From the NCBI GenBank assembly GCA_937880805.1, contig CALGRR010000069.1, forward strand, positions 1 through 38,425: a stretch of 38,425 nucleotides of DNA, given 5' to 3'. The notes beneath the pieces were generated by a model. It was not told the DNA's origin and made no database searches. It was given only the letters and a program-made list of their open reading frames with translations. Source of the stretch: an uncultured Clostridia bacterium (GTDB lineage Bacteria > Bacillota > Clostridia > Oscillospirales > Acutalibacteraceae). Made by a program: the position numbers and the translations under genes. Numbering within the stretch: the first letter of the stretch is position 1; every line of letters begins with the position of its first letter. Positions 1-6,969 of the stretch are shown in pieces.

Positions 1-85
1 AATATTTCTGCCATAGAGCCTTTTTTGTACTGTCCGCACAATTTGGGGCAGTTCACAGGCGATTCCGACCTTTGTTTATGTTTGA
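1..85. other. Window edge, 3' flank of lipoprotein gene
   Basis: Non-coding sequence downstream of the first lipoprotein gene. I see no convincing intrinsic terminator: the only inverted arms (around 29-52) are short and interrupted. No ORF is supported. Confidence 0.4.
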
Positions 86-958
86 TTAATACTTGAAGTT
101 TCTATAGAGAATGTGTGTTGTGCCTGTTGCGTTGCCGCCGCCTGCTACATCGATAATAACACTGATGTCGAATTCAACAGTAAGGCTTACAAGGTTACCG
201 GTTGCGGAATCGATAACAGCAACAACCTTTGCATTCGGGTAGCTTTCTTCAATAACTGCACTGCTGAGAACCTGACCTACTGCTGCATAGATAACGGGAG
301 CAGTCTTGTGGTCAAAGTAGCTCTTGTCTGCATCGCCAACGCAGATGCCGCACTTATCAATGGGAGCCTTTGTCCAGGACTCTGATTTTGAAGCCTTGCT
401 GGTGCCGCCCTTAACATTGAGGGTGATTGTGAACTGACCGTTGTTGTCTGTGCAGGTTGCCTTTGTTACGTCAGCTGCAGAGAGTGTGCTCTTGCGGAGA
501 TACTGGTGAGGAAGATCCTCTGCCCATTCACCCTTGTTTACATTCTCTGTGTATTTGTTTTCAGCACCGATACCCATAAATGAGTAAACAAGATCACCGA
601 ATGTTTTGATAAGGAAGCCCGCATTAAGAGTTTCGTTATCTGTGTAACGCTCTTTGTTGAAGCCTACTTTTGCAGCACAAGCCTTGTTGATTGCATCGTT
701 GTAATAAGCAATGATGTCTGCTGTTTCTGTGGGAGCAACTGCTGTTGTTGTTTCAGCATCAGCTGCTGTGGTTGTTTCGTCTGCAGCAGCTGTTGTTTCA
801 TCGGCTGCGGGTGCAGTTGTTTCGTCTGCTGCTGTTGTTTCTTCAGCAACTGTTGTTTCGGGTGCTGCTGTGGTTGTTGTTTCTTCATTGTTGCCGCCGC
901 AGGCTGCAAATGCAAAAAGCATTGAGCAAGCAAGAAGAACTGCAAGAATCTTTTTCAT
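86..958 (-). CDS. Thr-rich-linker lipoprotein, paralog of the one at 33142-33999
   Basis: A predicted 290-residue surface lipoprotein of unknown function. Residues 1-20 form a lipoprotein signal ending in the lipobox FAAC (C20). Residues about 25-75 are a low-complexity linker rich in ETTA/ADETT blocks, probably spanning the cell wall. The rest is a globular domain I do not recognise. I chose the ATG at 958 because it follows AGGAGG at a good distance and matches the paralog; an upstream in-frame start at 1012 would spoil the signal peptide. The second copy has the same layout, similar short motifs after the linker (AYYN here, AFYN there) and similar C-terminal strands. A sigma-A-like promoter lies at 1030-1058. 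The presence of a lipoprotein is firm; its role is unknown. Confidence 0.85.
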   Translation of the reverse strand: MKKILAVLLACSMLFAFAACGGNNEETTTTAAPETTVAEETTAADETTAPAADETTAAADETTTAADAETTTAVAPTETADIIAYYNDAINKACAAKVGFNKERYTDNETLNAGFLIKTFGDLVYSFMGIGAENKYTENVNKGEWAEDLPHQYLRKSTLSAADVTKATCTDNNGQFTITLNVKGGTSKASKSESWTKAPIDKCGICVGDADKSYFDHKTAPVIYAAVGQVLSSAVIEESYPNAKVVAVIDSATGNLVSLTVEFDISVIIDVAGGGNATGTTHILYRNFKY

Positions 959-973
959 TGGTTTCTTCCTCCT
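851..973 (-). repeat. Near-identical 5' module shared with 33892-34014 (copy 1)
   Basis: These 123 bases cover the ribosome binding site, signal peptide and start of the linker. They differ at only 3 positions from 33892-34014 by my hand alignment. Two differences are synonymous and one lies in the spacer between the RBS and the ATG. The gene bodies beyond are strongly diverged. Confidence 0.9.
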
Positions 974-1029
974 AAATTGCAAATATAAAAATTTTGCTTT
1001 CCCCTCACACAAGGGGGCCGTATGAAGTA

Positions 1030-1058
1030 ATTATATTATATAATCGCCGTAAATGCAA
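1030..1058 (-). promoter_or_regulatory. Sigma-A-like promoter of the first lipoprotein gene
   Basis: On the minus strand, TTGCAT (1053-1058) and a perfect TATAAT (1030-1035) are separated by 17 bases. They sit about 70 bases upstream of the ATG. Confidence 0.65.
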
Positions 1059-1098
1059 GATAATTTTTACATTTACAGCGATTTATAATTTTTAATAA

Positions 1099-1140
1099 AA
1101 ATGAAATGTTCGCATCATACATTAGAGAACATTGTCCCCG
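1099..1140. repeat. Partial copy of the dispersed intergenic repeat
   Basis: Resembles the right end of the 62-base repeat plus its flank at 28140-28170: a TGAAATGTT block, a CATTAGAG block and then an ACA..GT.CC stretch, with small gaps. The degree of match is judged by eye. Confidence 0.45.
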
Positions 1141-1201
1141 ACGTTCCGAAGATAAGAAATCTGCAAAAACAATAACCCCCTCCGCTTCGCATAGCTCAGC
1201 A

Positions 1202-1243
1202 CCTCCCCTGAAGGGGAGGCTTATGGGCTCCCTCGTGAGGGAG
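1202..1243. repeat. Double hairpin repeat unit in the intergenic gap
   Basis: Two adjacent hairpins: CCTCCCC/GGGGAGG (1202-1208 with 1213-1219), then CTCCCT/AGGGAG (1228-1233 with 1238-1243). On the plus strand the second is followed by a T-rich stretch. Read on the minus strand they lie about 170 bases past the end of the solute-binding gene and could form a weak terminator. The 450-base gap 959-1409 contains no gene; it holds the promoter at 1030-1058 and this mosaic of repeat pieces. Confidence 0.55.
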
Positions 1244-1264
1244 TTCATTTTATTTTTAGATTTT

Positions 1265-1326
1265 AAATGAAATGCTTCGCATAAAATTATTTCATAATGA
1301 ATTATAAATATGAAATGTTGCACATT
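1265..1326. repeat. 62-base dispersed intergenic repeat, copy 1
   Basis: By hand alignment it matches 28095-28156 over 62 bases with 4 substitutions and no gaps, at a site 27 kb away. It is AT-rich with a TTATTTCATAATGAA core. It is followed by a small AAGGGC/GCCCTT hairpin (1334-1348) and then by the ATTACGCATT-type element. Confidence 0.85.
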
Positions 1327-1387
1327 TGCAGGTAAGGGCAAAGCCCTTCCGAAACTCTGCACTCATCACTCAAAATGCAGACCCTTC

Positions 1388-1410
1388 ATTACGCATTACG
1401 AATTCCGAAT
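1388..1410. repeat. ATTACGCATT/CCGAATT element, copy 1
   Basis: A short element made of ATTACGCATT followed by ACGAATT and CCGAATT units. Related copies lie at 28054-28089 and 31633-31663. It directly abuts the stop codon of the solute-binding protein gene (1410-1412). Confidence 0.7.
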
Positions 1411-2387
1411 TAATAATAAAAATCCTCTGCGGGGAGAGCTCCGAAGAGAGCAGGGTCTGCCGCATTAAGCTCTGCAAGGTTTTTCTGTGCAAGGGTCTTC
1501 ATTTCCTCGCCGCTTACAAATCGAAGATTGCATCTTACCACAAGTTCATAAGCAACCTGCGGGTCAGAAACAAAGCCTGCTGCCGCAAGGAAGGACGAGC
1601 CGTAGGCATCATTTCTGTAAAGGAAATTGATTGAAACCTCATAGAAACCAAGGAATTCTTCGATTTTTTCTTTGTTCTGCTCAACAAAATCACTTTTTGC
1701 CACAACGCAGCCCTGGGCAAGCTCAAATCCGAATTCCTCCTCCCACAATCCGCTGATTGCAAGAGCGTTGAATTTCTTTTCTGTTTTGCTTGTTATGCCG
1801 GAAATTCCGTATTCGGGCAGCACGCATAAATCTGCCGTGCCGTCAATCATCATTGTTTTGATTTCTTCGGTTGTTTTATATTGAATGTCAACACCGCTTA
1901 TGCCGCATTTTTCAAGGAAGTGAAGAAAAATTGTTTTTACGCCCGCATTATCCGAGGGGCAGTAAAGAGTTTTGCCCGAAAGGTCGGAAAGGTCTGTCAT
2001 AGATTCATCGCTTGTGAGAATATACACCATTCCCATAGTGTTTATTGCAAGCATTTTAAGCTTTCCGCCGTTTTCGTTATAAAGCTTTGCTGCGGTATCA
2101 AGCGAAACCGAAACCAAATCCGCTTTGCCCGAATTGAAGAGCGAAATCGCCTCTTCTGCGGATTTGCAGAATTCAACATCATATGCATAAGCACGGTCAA
2201 CCGAAAGCTTTGCAAAGCCTATTCCCATAGGGTCGTTGCCAACAGCAATTTTTAATTTGTCTTCTCTGTCGGGAACCGTTTCCACCGTGGGGTCATTGAT
2301 TGCAAAATCATCATTTGCTTCGTCTTTGCACGCCGCAAACGAGAAAATCATAATAATGGCAAGTAATAATGCAGATATTTTTTTCAT
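1410..2387 (-). CDS. NMT1/SsuA-like ABC solute-binding lipoprotein
   Basis: A 325-residue extracytoplasmic binding protein of the nitrate/sulfonate/thiamine-precursor (NMT1/THI5) type. Residues 1-20 are a lipoprotein signal with lipobox FAAC (C20). The mature part opens with LKIAVGNDPMGIGFAKL and contains the family-like pattern FNSGKADLVSVSLDTAA and later DGTADLCVLPE. The substrate cannot be told from sequence. The ATG at 2387 follows AGGAGG. The gene starts 9 bases after the end of the exporter gene at 2397-4322, so it is probably the last gene of that operon. This is odd, because binding proteins normally serve importers, and no importer permease or ATPase is encoded here. The family is fairly sure; the partner is unknown. 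Confidence 0.8.
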   Translation of the reverse strand: MKKISALLLAIIMIFSFAACKDEANDDFAINDPTVETVPDREDKLKIAVGNDPMGIGFAKLSVDRAYAYDVEFCKSAEEAISLFNSGKADLVSVSLDTAAKLYNENGGKLKMLAINTMGMVYILTSDESMTDLSDLSGKTLYCPSDNAGVKTIFLHFLEKCGISGVDIQYKTTEEIKTMMIDGTADLCVLPEYGISGITSKTEKKFNALAISGLWEEEFGFELAQGCVVAKSDFVEQNKEKIEEFLGFYEVSINFLYRNDAYGSSFLAAAGFVSDPQVAYELVVRCNLRFVSGEEMKTLAQKNLAELNAADPALFGALPAEDFYY

Positions 2388-2396
2388 AAATCCTCC

Positions 2397-4322
2397 TTAT
2401 TCAAGCTCAAACTGCCCTGTATAAAGCTGATAGTATTTACCCTTCTGGGCAATGAGGTCATCGTGGTCGCCTCGCTCAATAATCTCGCCGTGTTCAAGCA
2501 CCATAATTGCGTTTGAGTTGCGAACAGTTGAAAGGCGGTGAGCAATAACAAACACCGTTCTGCCCTCCATAAGCTTATCCATACCCGTTTCAATAAGACG
2601 CTCCGTTCTTGTGTCAATAGAACTTGTTGCCTCATCAAGAATAAGCACGGGCGGATTTGCAACCGCTGCTCTTGCAATCGCAAGAAGCTGACGCTGACCC
2701 TGCGAAAGATTTGCACCGTCGCCCGTAATCATAGTATCATATCCCTCGGGCAGGCGGGTGATGAAGGAATGAGCATTTGCAAGCTTTGCCGCAGCAACAA
2801 TTTCTTCATCCGTTGCATCAAGCTTGCCGTAGGCAATATTATCTCTGACGGTGCCCGTGAAAAGGTGGGTATCCTGAAGCACCATTGCCATTGAACGGCG
2901 AAGCTCGGCTTTTTTGATTTTTTTGATATTTATGCCGTCATAGGTTATCTTGCCCTCATCAACATCATAAAAACGGTTGATAAGGTTTGTTATTGTTGTT
3001 TTGCCCGCACCCGTTGAGCCGACAAAAGCGATTTTCTGGCCCGGCATCGCATAGAGCGAAACATTTTTGAGAACGGTTTTTTTGCCGTCATAGCTGAAGG
3101 TTACGTTGTGGAAACGCACATCGCCCTTCCACTCGGTATAGGTTGTTGTGCCGTCGCCGTGAGGATGCTTCCAAGCCCACATACCCGTTCTTTCTTCGCA
3201 TTCGCAAATGCTGCCGTCGGAATTTTTCTTTGCATTAACAAGGGTAACATAGCCGTTATCCTCTTCAGCGGGAGTATCAATTATTTCAAAAATTCGCTCC
3301 GCACCCGCAAGTGCCATAAGAATTGAGTTGAACTGCTGCGAAATCTGGGTTATCGGCTGAAAAAACTGCCTTGTATAAAGCAGGAACGCCGAAAGACCGC
3401 CAACGGTTATTGCAAAAAACGATTCCTGCGGCAGAAGAATTATGAGAAGCGAGCCTACCGTTGTTGCAACGGCATAGGTGAGATAAGAAATATTGCCCAT
3501 TATCGGCATCAGAATGCTTGCATAGGTGTGGGCATTTGTTGCCGCCTTGCGGAGATTCTGATTGATAACATCAAACTGCGATTTCGCCTTATCCTCGTGG
3601 CAGAAAACCTTAACAACCTTCTGACCCTCAATGAATTCCTCGATATAGCCGTTTACCTCGCCCACGCATTTCTGCTGTGCACGGAAATATTTTGCACTTT
3701 TTCCGCCAAGGAATTTTATAATGAAGAACGAAAGGAACAGCATCAGCAAAACGATTGCCGCAAGCACGGGGCTGTAATAAATCATCATAACAAGCGTGCC
3801 GATAACGGAAACAAGTGAAGAGCAAAGCTGAACAAAGCTCTGGCTTATGCATTCACGCAGGGTATCAACATCGCTCGTGTAGCGGCTCATAAGCTCACCG
3901 TGAGTGTGGGTATCAAAGAATTTTATCGGCAAATCCTGCATTCTGTTAAACAGGTCTTTTCTGATTATATTCAGCGTTTTCTGCGAAACCTGAAGCATTA
4001 TTCTTGAATAGCTGTATGACGAAACAACGCCGAAAAGGTAAACAATGCCGATTGTTGTGAGAATTTCAACAAGGGGAGCGAGCGTTTCTTTTGTTAAAGG
4101 AGAGCCCACAAGCGGCAGAAGAATGTCGTCGGTTATTGTTTTGACAAACGAAGTGCCTATAATTGATGCAAGCGAGCTGAACAAAACAAAAACAAAAACA
4201 AGAATGAGCAGAAATTTTGATTTGCCGAGATAGCCGAGAAGCCTTGTGAAGGTTTTTCTGGTGTTTGCGGGCTTCTGAAAATTATTTTTTGCAGGTCCGG
4301 GTTTTTTCATCTGCGGTGCCAT
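2397..4322 (-). CDS. ABC exporter half-transporter, catalytically canonical subunit
   Basis: A 641-residue fused permease/ATPase of the multidrug-type exporter family. An N-terminal six-helix membrane domain occupies roughly residues 35-345, and the nucleotide-binding domain about 400-641. Motifs seen are Walker A GSTGAGKT (435-442), signature LSQGQ (539-543), Walker B VLILDE with the catalytic Glu (559-564) and the switch His in IAHR (about 595). A linker of about 40 residues (360-400, with Cys, Trp and His) separates the domains. Its ATG overlaps the stop of the upstream exporter gene by one base (TAATG), implying translational coupling and a heterodimer. This subunit supplies the good Walker A/B site, while its signature has Q in place of the second-position G. 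The substrate, drug or lipid-like, is unknown. Confidence 0.93.
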   Translation of the reverse strand: MAPQMKKPGPAKNNFQKPANTRKTFTRLLGYLGKSKFLLILVFVFVLFSSLASIIGTSFVKTITDDILLPLVGSPLTKETLAPLVEILTTIGIVYLFGVVSSYSYSRIMLQVSQKTLNIIRKDLFNRMQDLPIKFFDTHTHGELMSRYTSDVDTLRECISQSFVQLCSSLVSVIGTLVMMIYYSPVLAAIVLLMLFLSFFIIKFLGGKSAKYFRAQQKCVGEVNGYIEEFIEGQKVVKVFCHEDKAKSQFDVINQNLRKAATNAHTYASILMPIMGNISYLTYAVATTVGSLLIILLPQESFFAITVGGLSAFLLYTRQFFQPITQISQQFNSILMALAGAERIFEIIDTPAEEDNGYVTLVNAKKNSDGSICECEERTGMWAWKHPHGDGTTTYTEWKGDVRFHNVTFSYDGKKTVLKNVSLYAMPGQKIAFVGSTGAGKTTITNLINRFYDVDEGKITYDGINIKKIKKAELRRSMAMVLQDTHLFTGTVRDNIAYGKLDATDEEIVAAAKLANAHSFITRLPEGYDTMITGDGANLSQGQRQLLAIARAAVANPPVLILDEATSSIDTRTERLIETGMDKLMEGRTVFVIAHRLSTVRNSNAIMVLEHGEIIERGDHDDLIAQKGKYYQLYTGQFELE

Positions 4323-6061
4323 TATTCAACACTCCCTTCCTGCTGTGATTTATAAACTTCGGTATAAATTTCATTTGTACCGAGAAGCTCTTCGTGGGAG
4401 CCGATTGCATTAATCTTGCCGTCGTCAAGCACTATTATTCTGTCTGCGTGCTCAACGGAGCTGATTCTCTGTGCAACAATAAGGGTTGTTACATCGCCGT
4501 GGTTCGCCTTGAAGCCCTCACGGATTTTTGCATCCGTTGCAGTGTCAACGGCACTTGTGCTGTCGTCAAGAATAAGCACCTTGGGGGATTTGAGCAAAGC
4601 TCTTGCAATGCAGAGTCTTTGCTTCTGACCGCCCGAAAGGTTAACGCCGCCCTGGCTCAGGTCGGTCTGATAGCCGTCGGGGAAGGATTCTATGAATTCG
4701 TGTGCCTGGGCAATTTTGCAGGCATTCTGAATTTCCTCCATTGTTGCATTTTCGTTACCCCAGCGAAGATTTTCTTCAATCGTGCCCGAGAAAAGAAGAT
4801 TGACCTGAAGCACCATTGCAACCGCATCACGCAGATTTTTGAGAGTGTAATCCGCAACGGGTCTGCCGCCAACCTTAACAACGCCCTCGGTTACATCATA
4901 GAGGCGGGGAATCATCTGCACAAGGGTTGTTTTTGCAGAGCCCGTGCCGCCGATTATTCCTATGGTTTCGCCCGATTTTATGTGAAGATTAATATTGTCA
5001 ATAACATTCTTTTTGCCGTTTTTCTTATATTTGAAGCAAACGTTTTCCATATCAATATCGCCGTTTGCAACAGCAAGCTCAGGGTCTGCACCCTTATCGC
5101 TTATATCGGGCTTTTCTGCAATAACCTCGGCAACTCTCGTGAGAGAAGCACGGGACATAATTGCCATAACGAATATCATTGAAACCATCATCAGTGACAT
5201 AAGAATCTGATTGATATAGGTCATAAATGCGGAAAGGTCGCCTGCAAGCATACCTCCGCCTATAACAAGCTTACCGCCAAACCAGAGAATTGCTATTGTG
5301 CAGGAATAAACGGTAATCTGCATAATGGGGTTTGAAAAAATAAGTATTTTTTCAGCTGCTATTGATGCGTCGCGAAGCTCGTCGTTTGAAAGCTGAAACT
5401 TTTCTTTTTCGTGCGTTGCTCTTACAAAAGCCTTGATAACACGGATGCTTATGAGTGTTTCCTGAACCGAGGAGTTAAGACCGTCAACCTTTTTCATAAG
5501 CTTCTTGAATCTGGGCAAGGCAAAAAATGCCATTACTCCCAACATAACAACAAGGAAGGGTGCAGCAATCATAAACACCGTTGAAAGCTCCTTGTTGATT
5601 GTTATTGCCTTCGAAAAAGCCATTGCAAACATAAGGGGTGACCTGATAACTATTCTCACAATCATTGTGTATGCCATCTGGATTGTGTTGATGTCGCTCG
5701 TCATTCGGGTGATAAGCGAGGGTGTGCTGAAGCGGTCTATGTTACCGAAGGAAAAATCCTGAATTTTTGCGAATATTGCACTTCTCAGGTTTGAGCCGAA
5801 GCCCATACCCGCCTTTGCCGCAAAGCGTGCCGCACCCGCACCGCTTACAAGCGAAATCAGAGCCATTCCGATCATTTTAAGTCCCTGCGTAACAACATAG
5901 CTCATATCTGCATTTGCACCGTTAAGGATTACCTCGTTAACCATATCCGCCATCATAAACGGAATCTGCACTTCGATTATAACCTCAACAAGAATAAGCA
6001 GAGGCGAAAGCAGCGACGGTATTCTGTAGCCCTTCGTCTGTTTAATCAGAGTCAAAAGCAT
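4322..6061 (-). CDS. ABC exporter half-transporter, degenerate subunit
   Basis: A 579-residue partner of the exporter encoded next door. The membrane domain is about residues 15-310 and the ATPase domain about 335-579. Walker A is GGTGSAKTT (371-379), with Ala where Gly usually precedes the Lys. The signature is canonical LSGGQ (475-479). Walker B ends in LILDD, so Asp500 replaces the catalytic Glu. The switch His is Gln (VAQR, Q531). These changes are typical of the non-hydrolysing half of heterodimeric exporters such as the BmrCD and TM287/288 type. The inferred pairing is one dead and one live ATP site. The RBS GGGAGAG precedes the ATG at 6061. It lies 83 bases after the metallophosphoesterase gene on the same strand. 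Confidence 0.93.
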   Translation of the reverse strand: MLLTLIKQTKGYRIPSLLSPLLILVEVIIEVQIPFMMADMVNEVILNGANADMSYVVTQGLKMIGMALISLVSGAGAARFAAKAGMGFGSNLRSAIFAKIQDFSFGNIDRFSTPSLITRMTSDINTIQMAYTMIVRIVIRSPLMFAMAFSKAITINKELSTVFMIAAPFLVVMLGVMAFFALPRFKKLMKKVDGLNSSVQETLISIRVIKAFVRATHEKEKFQLSNDELRDASIAAEKILIFSNPIMQITVYSCTIAILWFGGKLVIGGGMLAGDLSAFMTYINQILMSLMMVSMIFVMAIMSRASLTRVAEVIAEKPDISDKGADPELAVANGDIDMENVCFKYKKNGKKNVIDNINLHIKSGETIGIIGGTGSAKTTLVQMIPRLYDVTEGVVKVGGRPVADYTLKNLRDAVAMVLQVNLLFSGTIEENLRWGNENATMEEIQNACKIAQAHEFIESFPDGYQTDLSQGGVNLSGGQKQRLCIARALLKSPKVLILDDSTSAVDTATDAKIREGFKANHGDVTTLIVAQRISSVEHADRIIVLDDGKINAIGSHEELLGTNEIYTEVYKSQQEGSVE

Positions 6062-6090
6062 TTTTATTCTCTCCCTATTTAAGATTCAAA

Positions 6091-6125
6091 GCGGAAATAA
6101 TCTCTGCACTTCAGATTACTTCCGC
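6091..6125 (-). promoter_or_regulatory. Imperfect inverted repeat between phosphoesterase and exporter genes
   Basis: Arms 6091-6103 and 6113-6125 match at 12 of 13 positions around a 9-base loop. No proper T-run follows on either strand, so it is a poor intrinsic terminator. An operator for a dimeric regulator, or an RNA processing or stability hairpin, is equally possible. Confidence 0.45.
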
Positions 6126-6144
6126 AAATTGATTTTGTATTGAT

Positions 6145-6837
6145 TTATCTGCTTACCTCGCCGGTAATTGCATTGATTATATTATGGAAAACCGCAACGT
6201 GCGAATTTGAAATAAATTTATCAAGATGCATTGAACCGAAGAACCAGCGTCTGAAAACGCAGACCTCGGAAAGCTCCTCAAGATAAGTGTTAAGACCCGT
6301 AACGCTTGCGGTTTCGTTATCCTTAAGCATAAGAAAGCCCTTGATTTTAACGGGAGGCTCGTGAGTTATAACATAGTCAACACGGCAGTTTAGCTTTTCA
6401 AGATTTTCCGCACCCTCCAGCAGCTCTTCACGGCTGGGGAATTCATATTTTGACCACGCATTTTCCTCAAAGCGAATATCAATATCGGGGCTTTCGCCGC
6501 CGCCCATTGTGAAGAAGGTCATATTGTCAATTCTGAAAACCTGACCTCTCATAAGATGATAAAGATTTCCGCATATATGATGCACCTTGCCGCCGTTCCA
6601 CATTGAAACGGGGTAAGAATTGAGAAGCTCAAAATTCTCGTGGGTGCCGTCTACAAAACATATATTATATTTTTTATTGCCAAGCTTTTTGAGTATTTTC
6701 TGCTCATACTTGCTGTTATCCCAGACAAAACCGAAATCGCCGCAAACAATCAGCGTATCGCCCTTTTTGAGCCGCTTTAAAGTGGGGGAGTCGAAGCGGG
6801 CTATATCCCCGTGCATATCACCGGTAACATAAACCAT
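6145..6837 (-). CDS. Calcineurin-like metallophosphoesterase, cytoplasmic
   Basis: A 230-residue protein with the two-metal phosphoesterase fold: GDMHGD near the N-terminus (residues 6-11), GDFGFVWD about 30 residues later, GTHEN in place of the usual GNHD/E, GGGESPD, and THEPP as a GH/TH-type ligand segment. There is no signal peptide or membrane helix, so it should act in the cytosol on an unknown phosphoester. I prefer the ATG at 6837 to the one at 6849, because AAAGG lies 12 bases before the former but touches the latter. A well-formed promoter lies at 6874-6902, and the ABC exporter genes follow on the same strand without an obvious terminator. Substrate unknown. Confidence 0.8.
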   Translation of the reverse strand: MVYVTGDMHGDIARFDSPTLKRLKKGDTLIVCGDFGFVWDNSKYEQKILKKLGNKKYNICFVDGTHENFELLNSYPVSMWNGGKVHHICGNLYHLMRGQVFRIDNMTFFTMGGGESPDIDIRFEENAWSKYEFPSREELLEGAENLEKLNCRVDYVITHEPPVKIKGFLMLKDNETASVTGLNTYLEELSEVCVFRRWFFGSMHLDKFISNSHVAVFHNIINAITGEVSR

Positions 6838-6873
6838 AAAACGGCACATCCTTTCCCATTATTTAACTCTTCT

Positions 6874-6902
6874 AATATACCCCAAATTGCAAAAAAAATC
6901 AA
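6874..6902 (-). promoter_or_regulatory. Sigma-A-like promoter for the phosphoesterase (and possibly exporter) genes
   Basis: On the minus strand, TTGATT (6897-6902) and TATATT (6874-6879) are separated by 17 bases, about 35 bases upstream of the start codon. Confidence 0.65.
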
Positions 6903-6930
6903 GTACGCTATTTATTTTTTAACATTTGTA

Positions 6931-6939
6931 TGATATACT
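6931..6939 (+). promoter_or_regulatory. Possible extended -10 promoter for the carboxypeptidase operon
   Basis: TGATATACT gives an extended -10 (TGN plus TATACT) 30 bases before the ATG. I see no good -35 at the right distance. The divergent promoter at 6874-6902 lies beside it. Confidence 0.4.
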
Positions 6940-6969
6940 TTCTTATACTTTCGATTAAGGTGTGAAATA

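Noticed and set aside
711..1025. Plus-strand ORFs opposite the first lipoprotein's linker, encoding Val/Ala/Ser- or Leu/Gln-rich proteins
   Set aside because: They are mirror frames of the low-complexity Thr-rich linker. They have no RBS or sensible product, and the same artefact appears opposite the second copy (33747-34016).
1202..1243. Double hairpin considered as a CRISPR-like or tRNA-like structure
   Set aside because: There are only two different hairpins, without regular spacers or a cloverleaf; it fits a common intergenic repeat better.
1036..1634. Open frames over the repeat-rich gap and the 3' end of the solute-binding gene
   Set aside because: They run across repeats and hairpins or antisense to a clear lipoprotein gene, without RBS or family features.
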